Origin: Roseobacter litoralis Och 149
Lineage (GTDB): Bacteria > Pseudomonadota > Alphaproteobacteria > Rhodobacterales > Rhodobacteraceae
Assembly (NCBI RefSeq): GCF_000154785.2
Contig: NC_015729.1
Coordinates: forward strand, 1-63,532
Direction of reading: 5' to 3'
DNA: 63,532 bases
Position 1 is the stretch's first letter. Each line of letters starts with the position of its first letter. Below, in pieces: positions 56,730 through 63,532 of the stretch. The translations under genes were made by a program, and so were the position numbers. The notes beneath the pieces are model-generated. The model worked only from the letters and a program-made list of their open reading frames with translations. It was not told the DNA's origin and did no database searches.

Positions 56730-59165
56730 GTGCGGAGAGCTGGATTGTTTAAAAGTGTTCCTATCATATTAGTCATTGCGATGGCGCTGAGCGCATGCAA
56801 ATCATCCGAAGAACGCGCTGAGGAATATTACCAGAGCGGCCTGAAATTGATTGAAAGCGGCGATTACGAGCGCGGCATGGTCGAGCTGCGCAATGTTTTC
56901 GAATTCGACGGCAGCCACCGCGAGGCACGATCTTTGCTCGCCACGACACTTCTGGAGCAGGAGAACAACATACACGGTGCCTATGGCCAGTTCCTGCGCC
57001 TTGCCGAGCAATACCCAGATGATGCGGAAACCCGCATCCTACTGAGCGAGATGGCTTTTAACGGCGCCAACTGGGAAGAACTGGAACGCCACGGCACCAG
57101 AGCGGTTGAGCTTGCACCGGATGACACGCGCGCCAAGGCCATCGCCATTGCACTGGCTTATCGCACGGCTTCTCTGGCCAATGATGATCCCGCACGGCGC
57201 GAACAGGCGCGTGCCGCACAAGACTTGCTGGGCGCGTTGCCCGACAATGTGATGCTGCGCAAGCTGGTGCTGGATGCCCTGCTGCTCAACGGGGACATGA
57301 CACAGGCCCTGATCGAGTTGGACTGGCTGCTGGAACGTGAGCCGGAAAATATGCTCTACTGGCGTCAGCGGCTCAACATCCTGTCACAGAATGATGACAT
57401 GGAAGGCATCGAAACTCAGTTGCTGGGCATGGTGGAACGCTTCCCCGAGGATGTCGAAACCAAGCAGATGCTGCTGCGGTTCTATCTGTCACGCGAAGAA
57501 AACGACAAAGCCGAAGCCTTTCTGCGCCAACTTGCGGACAGGGCGGCTCCTGATGATAACGCCCCTCTGGCGGATCTGGTCAATTACCTGCTCCAGACGC
57601 AAGGTCCGGAGGCGGCTCTGGCAGAACTTGACGCCGCCATTGTCGAAGAAGAAGACCCGGTGCCCTTCCAGACCATCCGGGCCGGCATCATCTTTGCCCA
57701 AGGTGAAACGACTGAGGCCATTATGGAGCTTGAGGGCGTTCTGGAAGGCGCAGAGCCGTCAGAGCAGACCAATGACATCAAGGTTGCCCTCGCCAGCATG
57801 ATGCTGAGCACCGGCAACGAAGTAGGCGCGCGTGCCCAGGTCGAAGAAGTTCTGGTCGCGGACGAAGGGCACCCCGCCGCCTTGAAGATGCAGGCCTCCT
57901 GGCAGATCCGCGCCGATGAGGCAGAGGCTGCGATCAACAACCTGCGGCTGGCGCAGGACCGCGCCCCGGAAGATGCGCAAACCATGAGCCTGATGGCCGA
58001 GGCCTATGCCCGTTCAGGGCGTCCCGAACTGTCACAGGATTTTCTGGCGCTGGCCGTGGAAGCCTCCGGCAATGCGCCTGCGGAAAGCCTGCGCTATGCG
58101 CAATTGCTGATCGAGCAGGAACGCTATCTGCCCGCAGAAGATACGCTGCTCCCTGCCCTGCGGCTGGCCCCCCGGAACGTCGACTTGCTGGCCGCACTGG
58201 GTAACCTATATCTGCGCATGGAGGACATGGGACGGACCGAACAGGTGGTTAACACCCTGCGTGGGATCGAAACTCCTGCCGCGCAACAAGCCTCCACCCG
58301 GCTTGAGGCGCAATTGATCAGTGTGCGCAACGGCGTCGAAGACGCGATCAGCTATATCGAAGGCATCGCCTCTTCTGATGATGCGACCCTGAACAGTCAG
58401 GTTGAACTGCTGCGCGTCCGTCTTGGGACAGGCGATGTTGACGGTGCGTTGCTGCTGGCCGAAGAATTGAACGCGGAAAACCCGGATAATCTGGCCTTGC
58501 GCGCCATTGCAGCCTCCGTCGAGGCGGCGGCAGGCAACCCCGAGGGGGCGGCAGCGATTTACCGCGAGGTCGTGACCGCAGAACCACAAGCCGCAAATGT
58601 CTGGCTTGAACTGGCCCGGGTCACGCAACGCCTTGAGGGTGACACCAGCGCCAGCGCCATCGTCGACGAGGCCCTTGCGGCGGCGCCCGACAACGGCAAT
58701 CTGCTTTGGGCAAGTGCCTCCTACAAGGAACGCGCCGGGGATATCGACGGTGCAATCGAAATATACGAGTCGCTTTATGCGCGCGATTCAAGTTCTGTGA
58801 TCGTGGCCAACAATCTGGCAAGCATGCTGACCACCTATCGCACCGACGAGGCAAGCCTTGATCGTGCCTGGGCCGTGGCACGGCGTTTCCGCGACACTGA
58901 AATCCCTGCCCTGCAAGATACATTCGGCTGGATCCTGCACCGGCGCGGCGAAAGTGAAGAGGCCCTGCCCTATCTTGAAGGCGCAGCGCAGGGCCTGCCC
59001 AACGACCCGCTTGTTCAATATCACCTCGGCAAAGCATATGAGGCACTGGAACGTCCCGAAGATGCCTTAGCGCAGTTCCGCAAGGTCGTGCAGATTGCCG
59101 GCCCTGGTGACCAGCGCGAACAGGTGATCGAAGCCCGCAACCTCATCGCTGCCACGGAAAACTGA
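56730..59165 (+). CDS. prsT: PEP-CTERM-system TPR lipoprotein
   Basis: 811-residue periplasmic lipoprotein made almost wholly of tetratricopeptide repeats. The GTG start at 56730 gives a signal peptide with lipobox ALSAC, so Cys23 is lipidated. YYQSGLKLIESGDYERGMVE is the first repeat and about 20 follow (for example AIEIYESLYARDSSSVIVAN near the end). Length and layout match the PrsT lipoproteins of exosortase-linked EPS loci (TIGR02917-like). Such proteins are thought to help assemble the export machine. IS debris separates it from the upstream export genes, but the direction is the same. Confidence 0.9.
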   Translation: MRRAGLFKSVPIILVIAMALSACKSSEERAEEYYQSGLKLIESGDYERGMVELRNVFEFDGSHREARSLLATTLLEQENNIHGAYGQFLRLAEQYPDDAETRILLSEMAFNGANWEELERHGTRAVELAPDDTRAKAIAIALAYRTASLANDDPARREQARAAQDLLGALPDNVMLRKLVLDALLLNGDMTQALIELDWLLEREPENMLYWRQRLNILSQNDDMEGIETQLLGMVERFPEDVETKQMLLRFYLSREENDKAEAFLRQLADRAAPDDNAPLADLVNYLLQTQGPEAALAELDAAIVEEEDPVPFQTIRAGIIFAQGETTEAIMELEGVLEGAEPSEQTNDIKVALASMMLSTGNEVGARAQVEEVLVADEGHPAALKMQASWQIRADEAEAAINNLRLAQDRAPEDAQTMSLMAEAYARSGRPELSQDFLALAVEASGNAPAESLRYAQLLIEQERYLPAEDTLLPALRLAPRNVDLLAALGNLYLRMEDMGRTEQVVNTLRGIETPAAQQASTRLEAQLISVRNGVEDAISYIEGIASSDDATLNSQVELLRVRLGTGDVDGALLLAEELNAENPDNLALRAIAASVEAAAGNPEGAAAIYREVVTAEPQAANVWLELARVTQRLEGDTSASAIVDEALAAAPDNGNLLWASASYKERAGDIDGAIEIYESLYARDSSSVIVANNLASMLTTYRTDEASLDRAWAVARRFRDTEIPALQDTFGWILHRRGESEEALPYLEGAAQGLPNDPLVQYHLGKAYEALERPEDALAQFRKVVQIAGPGDQREQVIEARNLIAATEN

Positions 59166-59362
59166 CCGGTTGATCCACCTAGGCCAGAGCTTTGCGCCTG
59201 CTCCCCCGTGGGGCAGGTGATCGGGCTGAAATCATGGATCCTGCGAGCCTGTGACGTCATAACTACATTTTTGACTAATTTTTACCTGAGCTTAATCAGT
59301 TCTTTTCATGCAGGGGCTGGCAATAGATGATGGCCCAAAGCTGCAATGGAGCAGAAACGACG
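59166..59362 (+). promoter_or_regulatory. Gap before the export-protein gene
   Basis: 197 bases. A GC-rich imperfect hairpin CTGCTCCCC/GGGGCAG lies at about 59197-59216, followed by AT-rich sequence (59260-59310) that may hold a promoter for the wza-like gene. Confidence 0.35.
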
Positions 59363-59968
59363 ATGCAAAATGTCAAAAATATTCTCATGGGGCTGGTTCT
59401 GGTACTGGTGGCCAGCATGGCGCAGGCGCAATCGGAATACCGGGTGCAACCCGGTGACGGCTTGAACATCGAAGTGCTCGAAGACGCCAGTCTCAACCGG
59501 TCCGTCATAGTTTTGCCCGATGGACGTTTCAACTTTCCCTTTGCGGGCACCGTGCGGGCCAGCGGTCGCACCGCTGTACAGATCCAAAGCGATGTGACGA
59601 CCGCTATCCAGTCCAATTTCGCAAACCCGCCCACGGTTTTCGTCTCGGTCATTCCATCCGCCTCGAATGTGCAGGAGGCCACGGATAGCGACATGATCGA
59701 CGTCTATTTTCTGGGAGAGGTCAACACCCCCGGCCTGCTTGAAGTCAAACCCGGCACAACCCTGTTGCAGGCGATTGCTGTTGGCGGGGGCGTGACGCGC
59801 TTTGCCGCCGTCAAGCGCATCCAACTGCGCCGCACGAACCGGCAAACCGGCGTGCAAAACGTCGTAACACTAAATTATAAGGCCCTGGCAAACGGGACCG
59901 CGAGCAATGTGATCGAGCTGAAGGACGGAGATGTCATTCTGGTACCGGAACGGCGTCTGTTCGAATAA
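59363..59968 (+). CDS. Polysaccharide export protein (Wza/GumB family)
   Basis: 201-residue outer-membrane-associated export protein. Signal peptide MQNVKNILMGLVLVLVASMA, cleaved after AQA near residue 22. The poly_export domain begins YRVQPGDGLNIEVLEDASL and contains LPDGRFNFPFAGTVRASGRT; one SLBB domain follows (VYFLGEVNTPGLLEVKPGTT). No lipobox, as in the short PEP-CTERM-locus type. An ATG at 59327 would add 12 residues, but GGAGCAGAAACG before 59363 and the signal peptide favour the later start. It forms the outer channel for the polymer. Confidence 0.9.
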   Translation: MQNVKNILMGLVLVLVASMAQAQSEYRVQPGDGLNIEVLEDASLNRSVIVLPDGRFNFPFAGTVRASGRTAVQIQSDVTTAIQSNFANPPTVFVSVIPSASNVQEATDSDMIDVYFLGEVNTPGLLEVKPGTTLLQAIAVGGGVTRFAAVKRIQLRRTNRQTGVQNVVTLNYKALANGTASNVIELKDGDVILVPERRLFE

Positions 59969-59990
59969 GACCCATTCGCACAGGCACATC

Positions 59991-61361
59991 ATGAATACAG
60001 GCCGCGCGCGCCACAAGGTTGGCGCGTTTGCAGCCCTGTGCGGCATCGGCATTGCCGCCCATGCCCAGGAGGCCCTGCCCCCCGGCATCACCGCCAGCTT
60101 CGATGTCACCCAGCGGCTTGAATACAGCGACAACCCCGACCTTGAAGTAGAGGATGATCCTGATTTCTTTGGCCGCACGATATTAGCCTTCGATCTGGAA
60201 AGCGCCACACCGCTTGAGAATTTCACCCTCAGCCTCGGCACGGATATCGAAGAAGGGCGCAACGACCGCTCAAGCGTGGATCTGACGAATAGTTTTGTGC
60301 GGTTGGGCTATGACCGGGCCACGCGCAACGCCAATATCGGCACATCCCTCAGATATCGCGAGTCCGACACCAGCTCTTCCTTCTTTGATGATGATTTCGA
60401 CACCGACGGCAGGATCATCAATCAGGACAGTGGCACGCGGCAGAACTATGGCTTTGGACTGACGGGTGCTGTGGGGGTGGAAGCCCCCATTGGCGCAAGC
60501 TTCTCGCTGGATTACAGCGAGCTGCGCTACAGCGGCACCGAGGATCCGGACCTGACGGACCGCAGCACGCTGGATACATCCGCACAGATCAATTTTCGGA
60601 TCGATCCGCGTATCATCGCCCGGTTAACGACGAAATACCGTGACTTTGATGCACAGGGCAACGGCACCAGCCGGGAAACAACAGGCTTTGGCGCGGGCGT
60701 CGAACTGGAATTTTCCCCCACGCTGAGCGGTGATTTTGCGGCAAGCTACGACAGCATCGAACGCAGTGGGGACGAGACCGGCACGGATGACGGTGTCAGC
60801 TTTAGCGCGGGGCTGACGCAGGATCTGACAAACGGCACGATCGGGGCGACGTTCAGCTCGGATGTCAGCTCCAACGACGACGGTCGGCGCTCATTCTTCA
60901 CCATCGACCGGACGATGGATCTGTCGAAACGGGCCGCGCTGTCCTATTCTCTGGGCGGCACCAGCAGCGAAACCAGCAGCTTTGAGCCCTTGGTGAACGT
61001 GGATTATAGCTATGCGCTGCCCACGGGCCAGCTGACATTTGGCATGTCCCAGCGGGTCAACACCGACAGCGACAATCAGGAACAGGTCAACACCACGTTG
61101 AACGCCGGCTACCAGCAGCAGATCAACAGCCTGTCGAGCATTGGGGCGGATTTCTCGCTTTTCGACCGCAATGAATTGGGTGAATTTGCCGATGACGGGC
61201 GCCGGGTCAGCCTGAGCCTGTCCTATCAATACGCCCTGACCCGCGATTGGGGGCTCGTGAGCGGTGTATCGCATACCCTTTCAACATCGGACAACGAAGC
61301 GGACCGCAGTTCCAATACGGTCTTTATCGGATTACAACGAAACTTTAGCTGGAATCCCTGA
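59991..61361 (+). CDS. Outer-membrane beta-barrel protein of the EPS locus
   Basis: 456 residues with a signal peptide (VGAFAALCGIGIAAHAQ, about 10-26). The body is rich in alternating polar/hydrophobic strands with many D, S and T (LRYSGTEDPDLTDRS, LSFGMSQRV-like) and ends with ...GLQRNFSWNP, close to the aromatic C-terminus of outer-membrane barrels. It resembles the PEP-CTERM-associated barrel proteins (TIGR03016-like) found beside wza, wzz and prsT. The frame opens at 59931, but MNTGRARHK at 59991 fits the signal peptide. It probably assists secretion or anchoring of the polymer. Confidence 0.8.
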   Translation: MNTGRARHKVGAFAALCGIGIAAHAQEALPPGITASFDVTQRLEYSDNPDLEVEDDPDFFGRTILAFDLESATPLENFTLSLGTDIEEGRNDRSSVDLTNSFVRLGYDRATRNANIGTSLRYRESDTSSSFFDDDFDTDGRIINQDSGTRQNYGFGLTGAVGVEAPIGASFSLDYSELRYSGTEDPDLTDRSTLDTSAQINFRIDPRIIARLTTKYRDFDAQGNGTSRETTGFGAGVELEFSPTLSGDFAASYDSIERSGDETGTDDGVSFSAGLTQDLTNGTIGATFSSDVSSNDDGRRSFFTIDRTMDLSKRAALSYSLGGTSSETSSFEPLVNVDYSYALPTGQLTFGMSQRVNTDSDNQEQVNTTLNAGYQQQINSLSSIGADFSLFDRNELGEFADDGRRVSLSLSYQYALTRDWGLVSGVSHTLSTSDNEADRSSNTVFIGLQRNFSWNP

Positions 61362-61404
61362 TCTGCCCCTTGCCAAGCTACATCCACGCCGTTCATTGTC
61401 AAAT

Positions 61405-62094
61405 ATGACCAAAGATAACGCCTTCTCACCAGCGACAGCTTTCGCCGCGCAAAAAAATACGCCGGGTCGGAGTCTTTTGCTTGTCCTAATAGTGGTCTGC
61501 TGCGTTCTGGAAGGGATTTTGCAACTCAGCGACCTCGGTCTGGTTCAGCCAGAGCGACTACGGGGGATGGCTTATGAATACGGCGGCTTCTGGCCCGGCC
61601 TGCTTAAGGATTGGAACCCGAACTACACTCTCCAGTCCTATGCGATGTTCGTCACCTACGGGTTTCTGCATGGAGGGCTGATCCACCTGATCGTCAATAT
61701 GATAACGCTGTGGTCGCTGGGGGCGGCGGTCATCTTGCGAGTCGGCTTGCGCGGTTTTTCCATCCTCTACATCGCTTCGATTTTTGGTGGTGGGGCGGGC
61801 TATGCTGTCCTTGCTGCAGGGCTGCAACCAATGGTCGGCGCGTCAGGGGCCCTCTTTGGGCTCGCCGGGGGACTGCTGGCATGGATGTATGTGGATCGTT
61901 TCACGTTTCAGCAGGGCCTGCTGCCCGTCGCACAGGCCGTCGCGCTCCTGATCGCCCTCAACATGACCATGTGGTGGGCGATGAGTGGTCAGTTGGCTTG
62001 GCAAACCCACTTTGGCGGCTTTGTCACAGGCTGGATCACCGCCATGCTGATCGACCCGCGCCCCCTTTATCCAGAAGATAAAGGGGGCGCTTAG
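61405..62094 (+). CDS. Rhomboid-family intramembrane serine protease
   Basis: 229-residue membrane protease with six or seven helices. GLIHLIVNM holds the oxyanion His94 and Asn98, GASGALFGLAG carries nucleophile Ser147, and THFGGFVTGW gives the catalytic His202. So it should be active. The frame opens at 61264 inside the barrel gene; MTKDNAFS at 61405 is the realistic start. It lies 43 bases after the barrel gene and is probably cotranscribed, converging on repA. The substrate is unknown; a membrane-anchored surface protein of this locus is one option. Confidence 0.88.
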   Translation: MTKDNAFSPATAFAAQKNTPGRSLLLVLIVVCCVLEGILQLSDLGLVQPERLRGMAYEYGGFWPGLLKDWNPNYTLQSYAMFVTYGFLHGGLIHLIVNMITLWSLGAAVILRVGLRGFSILYIASIFGGGAGYAVLAAGLQPMVGASGALFGLAGGLLAWMYVDRFTFQQGLLPVAQAVALLIALNMTMWWAMSGQLAWQTHFGGFVTGWITAMLIDPRPLYPEDKGGA

Positions 62095-62135
62095 GTCGCA
62101 CTTTCTCTCATCAGTGGCGCGCATTACGCTTATCC

Positions 62136-63152
62136 TTACCGCCGCGGACTGTTACGCTTTTTCACCCAGCCCAGAAACGCCTTGTCGGGGGATAACAGGC
62201 GCGGGGCGCCGCTGGTGGCCCACATGGTGCGCCAGTCGGCCTCCAGCGCGTAGATATCCGCGCCGGGGGCCAGACGGTGGGCTTCTTCCAGCGCCTCTGG
62301 CGACAACTGCGGCGCGCGGTCGGGCAGATCCACCAGCGTCTGGGGGCGCACGGCGATGATATCGCCCGGCTCCTCAACCAGCGTATATTCCGGCAGCGGG
62401 TCGCGGGTGATGATCTCGCGCAGCATCGCGCGAAACACCCGGCGGGGAGAGGTCGAGCCGGATTTCTTCAGCAAGGTCTCCACCGACACGCGCCACACAG
62501 GCTGGCGGCCGCAGTGTTTGCGCGCCAACTCATAAAGCCGCCGCTCCAGCGGTTTGCGTAAGGAAAAATAGTCGCGGCTGAGTGTGAGCACCGATTTGCT
62601 CAACACCGCCCGATAAAGCCATTCCGACAGGGTCACGCTGACGCTCACCATGCGCCCTGCCCGCGTGCGCCGCACGATCTCCCAGCTCTCGATCAGACCA
62701 AAGCCGCTGGTCGTCTCCAGCGCGCCAGTGGTGATGTTGGTGGTGATGCGCGTGCCTGCCAACCGTTCAAAGGCATCGCGCAGCCGCTTGTAGCCATCGC
62801 CTGAGGTTTCGCGCCCCGTGGCCAGCAGCAAATCATGCGCCGTCAGCGTCAGATGCCGTGAGGTCTTTTTGCCCGCGTTGATCGCGGCCATCAGCTGGCT
62901 GATACAAAAGATCAGAATATCCGCGTCAAAGATCGTCGCCCGCCCCTTCACGCTGGGGGTGATGGTGATTTCAGCATCATTGTGGGTGTAGTTCAGAATG
63001 CGCCTGTCAGGCCGCGTCGAGAGCGAAAACAACGGATGCTCCATCGCCGCCAGGTCGTGTTTGGGAACGGCTGCAAAAAAATCGCACACGAAAAAATCAC
63101 TCTGTCCGATGGGCTGACCCATCGCGCTGCCCGTCGGGTTTGCCCCGCTCAT
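62136..63152 (-). CDS. repA: Plasmid replication initiator RepA (RPA family)
   Basis: 338-residue initiator of the roseobacter RepA replicon type. MEHPLFSLSTRPDRRILNYT opens the conserved domain; FCISQLMAAINAGKKTSRHL, RLRDAFERLAGTRITTNI, FGLIESWEIVRRTRAGRM and RRLYELARKHCGRQPVW are typical of the winged-helix replication initiator A family. The ATG at 63152 (MSGANPTGS) is the first possible start; MGQPIGQSD ten codons later is an alternative. It would bind the iterons at 63317-63382. It is divergent from parA if the window is circular. Confidence 0.93.
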   Translation of the reverse strand: MSGANPTGSAMGQPIGQSDFFVCDFFAAVPKHDLAAMEHPLFSLSTRPDRRILNYTHNDAEITITPSVKGRATIFDADILIFCISQLMAAINAGKKTSRHLTLTAHDLLLATGRETSGDGYKRLRDAFERLAGTRITTNITTGALETTSGFGLIESWEIVRRTRAGRMVSVSVTLSEWLYRAVLSKSVLTLSRDYFSLRKPLERRLYELARKHCGRQPVWRVSVETLLKKSGSTSPRRVFRAMLREIITRDPLPEYTLVEEPGDIIAVRPQTLVDLPDRAPQLSPEALEEAHRLAPGADIYALEADWRTMWATSGAPRLLSPDKAFLGWVKKRNSPRR

Positions 63153-63277
63153 GCCTGCTCACTTTCCGACCGGGTTGATCCCGACCTTTTAGGATTTGCC
63201 TCAAGGAACTGCACGTTGGCAGGCCCATATTTGCCCCGATTGCCTTTCGGGGTTTCATTTACACGGACCCTAAAGCC

Positions 63278-63286
63278 TGTGGATAA
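63278..63286 (-). promoter_or_regulatory. DnaA box
   Basis: TGTGGATAA on the plus strand is the exact complement of the consensus TTATCCACA. It sits between the iterons and repA. Confidence 0.8.
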
Positions 63287-63316
63287 CTGCGTCCAGAAAA
63301 ACCGGAAGAGCTTTGT

Positions 63317-63382
63317 GGTTTCAGAGTCACTCAAACGGGGGATCAGAGTCACCCTATCGGGGTTTCAGAGTCGGCACTCCTT
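63317..63382 (+). repeat. Three 22-bp iterons
   Basis: TCAGAGTC recurs with an exact 22-base period (TCAGAGTC at 63321, 63343 and 63365), each preceded by a G-rich GG(T/G)(T/A)-like start. A weaker GGTTTCA at 63251 is also a multiple of 22 bases away (66). This is the expected pattern for RepA binding. Confidence 0.8.
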
Positions 63383-63532
63383 TAGAAAGAGCACAGAACA
63401 TGTTGAATACACGCCTTTTTCCGACAACACATATCCCTTGTAACTAATAATAACATATCATTAACTAAGACGGCTGAGGGTCGGACCGCCTTTCGAAGAC
63501 CTGCGTAGATACGAATCGTCGCTATTTTTCTG

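Larger units (their letters stand above)
63153..63532. other. Putative plasmid origin of replication (oriV)
   Basis: 380 non-coding bases upstream of repA. In order: a degenerate iteron-like GGGGTTTCA (63249-63257), a perfect DnaA box (63278-63286), three 22-bp iterons (63317-63382) and an AT-rich stretch (63421-63470) suited to melting. It abuts the parA upstream region if the molecule is closed. Confidence 0.78.

Noticed and set aside
1..63532. CRISPR arrays, tRNA or rRNA genes, restriction, toxin-antitoxin or prophage defence systems
   Set aside because: Read for on both strands; no regularly spaced repeats, RNA gene signatures or family motifs were seen.

Overview
The window reads as one complete, low-copy alphaproteobacterial (Roseobacter-group, Rhodobacterales) plasmid of about 63.5 kb, cut open between its origin and its partition genes. 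parA and parB, with two identical 14-bp parS-like palindromes, lie at the left edge. A replication initiator of the RepA (RPA) family, with 22-bp iterons and a perfect DnaA box, lies at the right edge. No chromosomal core genes, tRNAs or rRNAs were seen, and no relaxase or tra genes. The rhamnose operon on a RepA-type replicon fits the roseobacter 'biofilm plasmid' class. From memory, the size and content resemble the ~63-kb plasmid of Roseobacter litoralis; this was not checked.

The cargo is almost entirely an extracellular polysaccharide factory. Precursor genes: GDP-mannose (manC at 4.9 kb, phosphomannomutase at 13 kb), dTDP-L-rhamnose (rmlC-B-D-A, 14.3-17.7 kb, an overlapping operon with the phosphomannomutase), UDP-galactose (galE), UDP-glucuronate and UDP-galacturonate (ugd at 30 kb, a UDP-glucuronate-4-epimerase-like gene at 19 kb), and PAPS (fused ATP sulfurylase/APS kinase at 20.7 kb). 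Assembly and decoration genes (25-50 kb): five glycosyltransferases, a pyruvyl transferase with a 12-bp homopolymer, two sulfotransferases, an OafA-type acyltransferase, a hexapeptide acyltransferase fused to an LnmK-like domain, two paralogous beta-helix proteins, an ABC exporter that may serve as flippase, and a Wzy-like polymerase. Initiation and export genes (51-61 kb): an ExoY-type priming transferase diverging from a PEP-CTERM-type set (ATPase, chain-length protein, BY-kinase-like ATPase, TPR lipoprotein, Wza-like export protein, outer-membrane barrel), followed by a rhomboid protease. A separate block at 2.9-8.2 kb holds an exosortase of the XrtD/EpsI fusion type and two secreted proteins with VPLPA-CTERM tails. 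Together these suggest a sulfated, pyruvylated, rhamnose- and uronate-containing polymer made with exosortase-processed surface proteins.

Between these blocks lie decayed mobile elements: IS110, IS5, IS3, IS1182, IS6, IS66, IS630 and IS200 relics, nearly all broken. Four transposase genes among them (IS1182, IS66 tnpC, IS66 tnpB, IS3) each carry a 37-42 bp insertion of the same architecture: a fixed TGCCCGGCAG-like head, a 7-nt stem whose sequence differs in every copy but is always self-complementary, and a TGAGAGGG-like tail. Three insertions are multiples of 3, and one is read straight through as 13 extra residues. This family of small palindromic elements is the most novel signal here. 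Other points of interest are the phase-variable pyruvyl transferase, a frameshifted gene-transfer-agent-type spike-base gene inside the polysaccharide locus, and a conserved two-part motif upstream of both VPLPA-CTERM genes.
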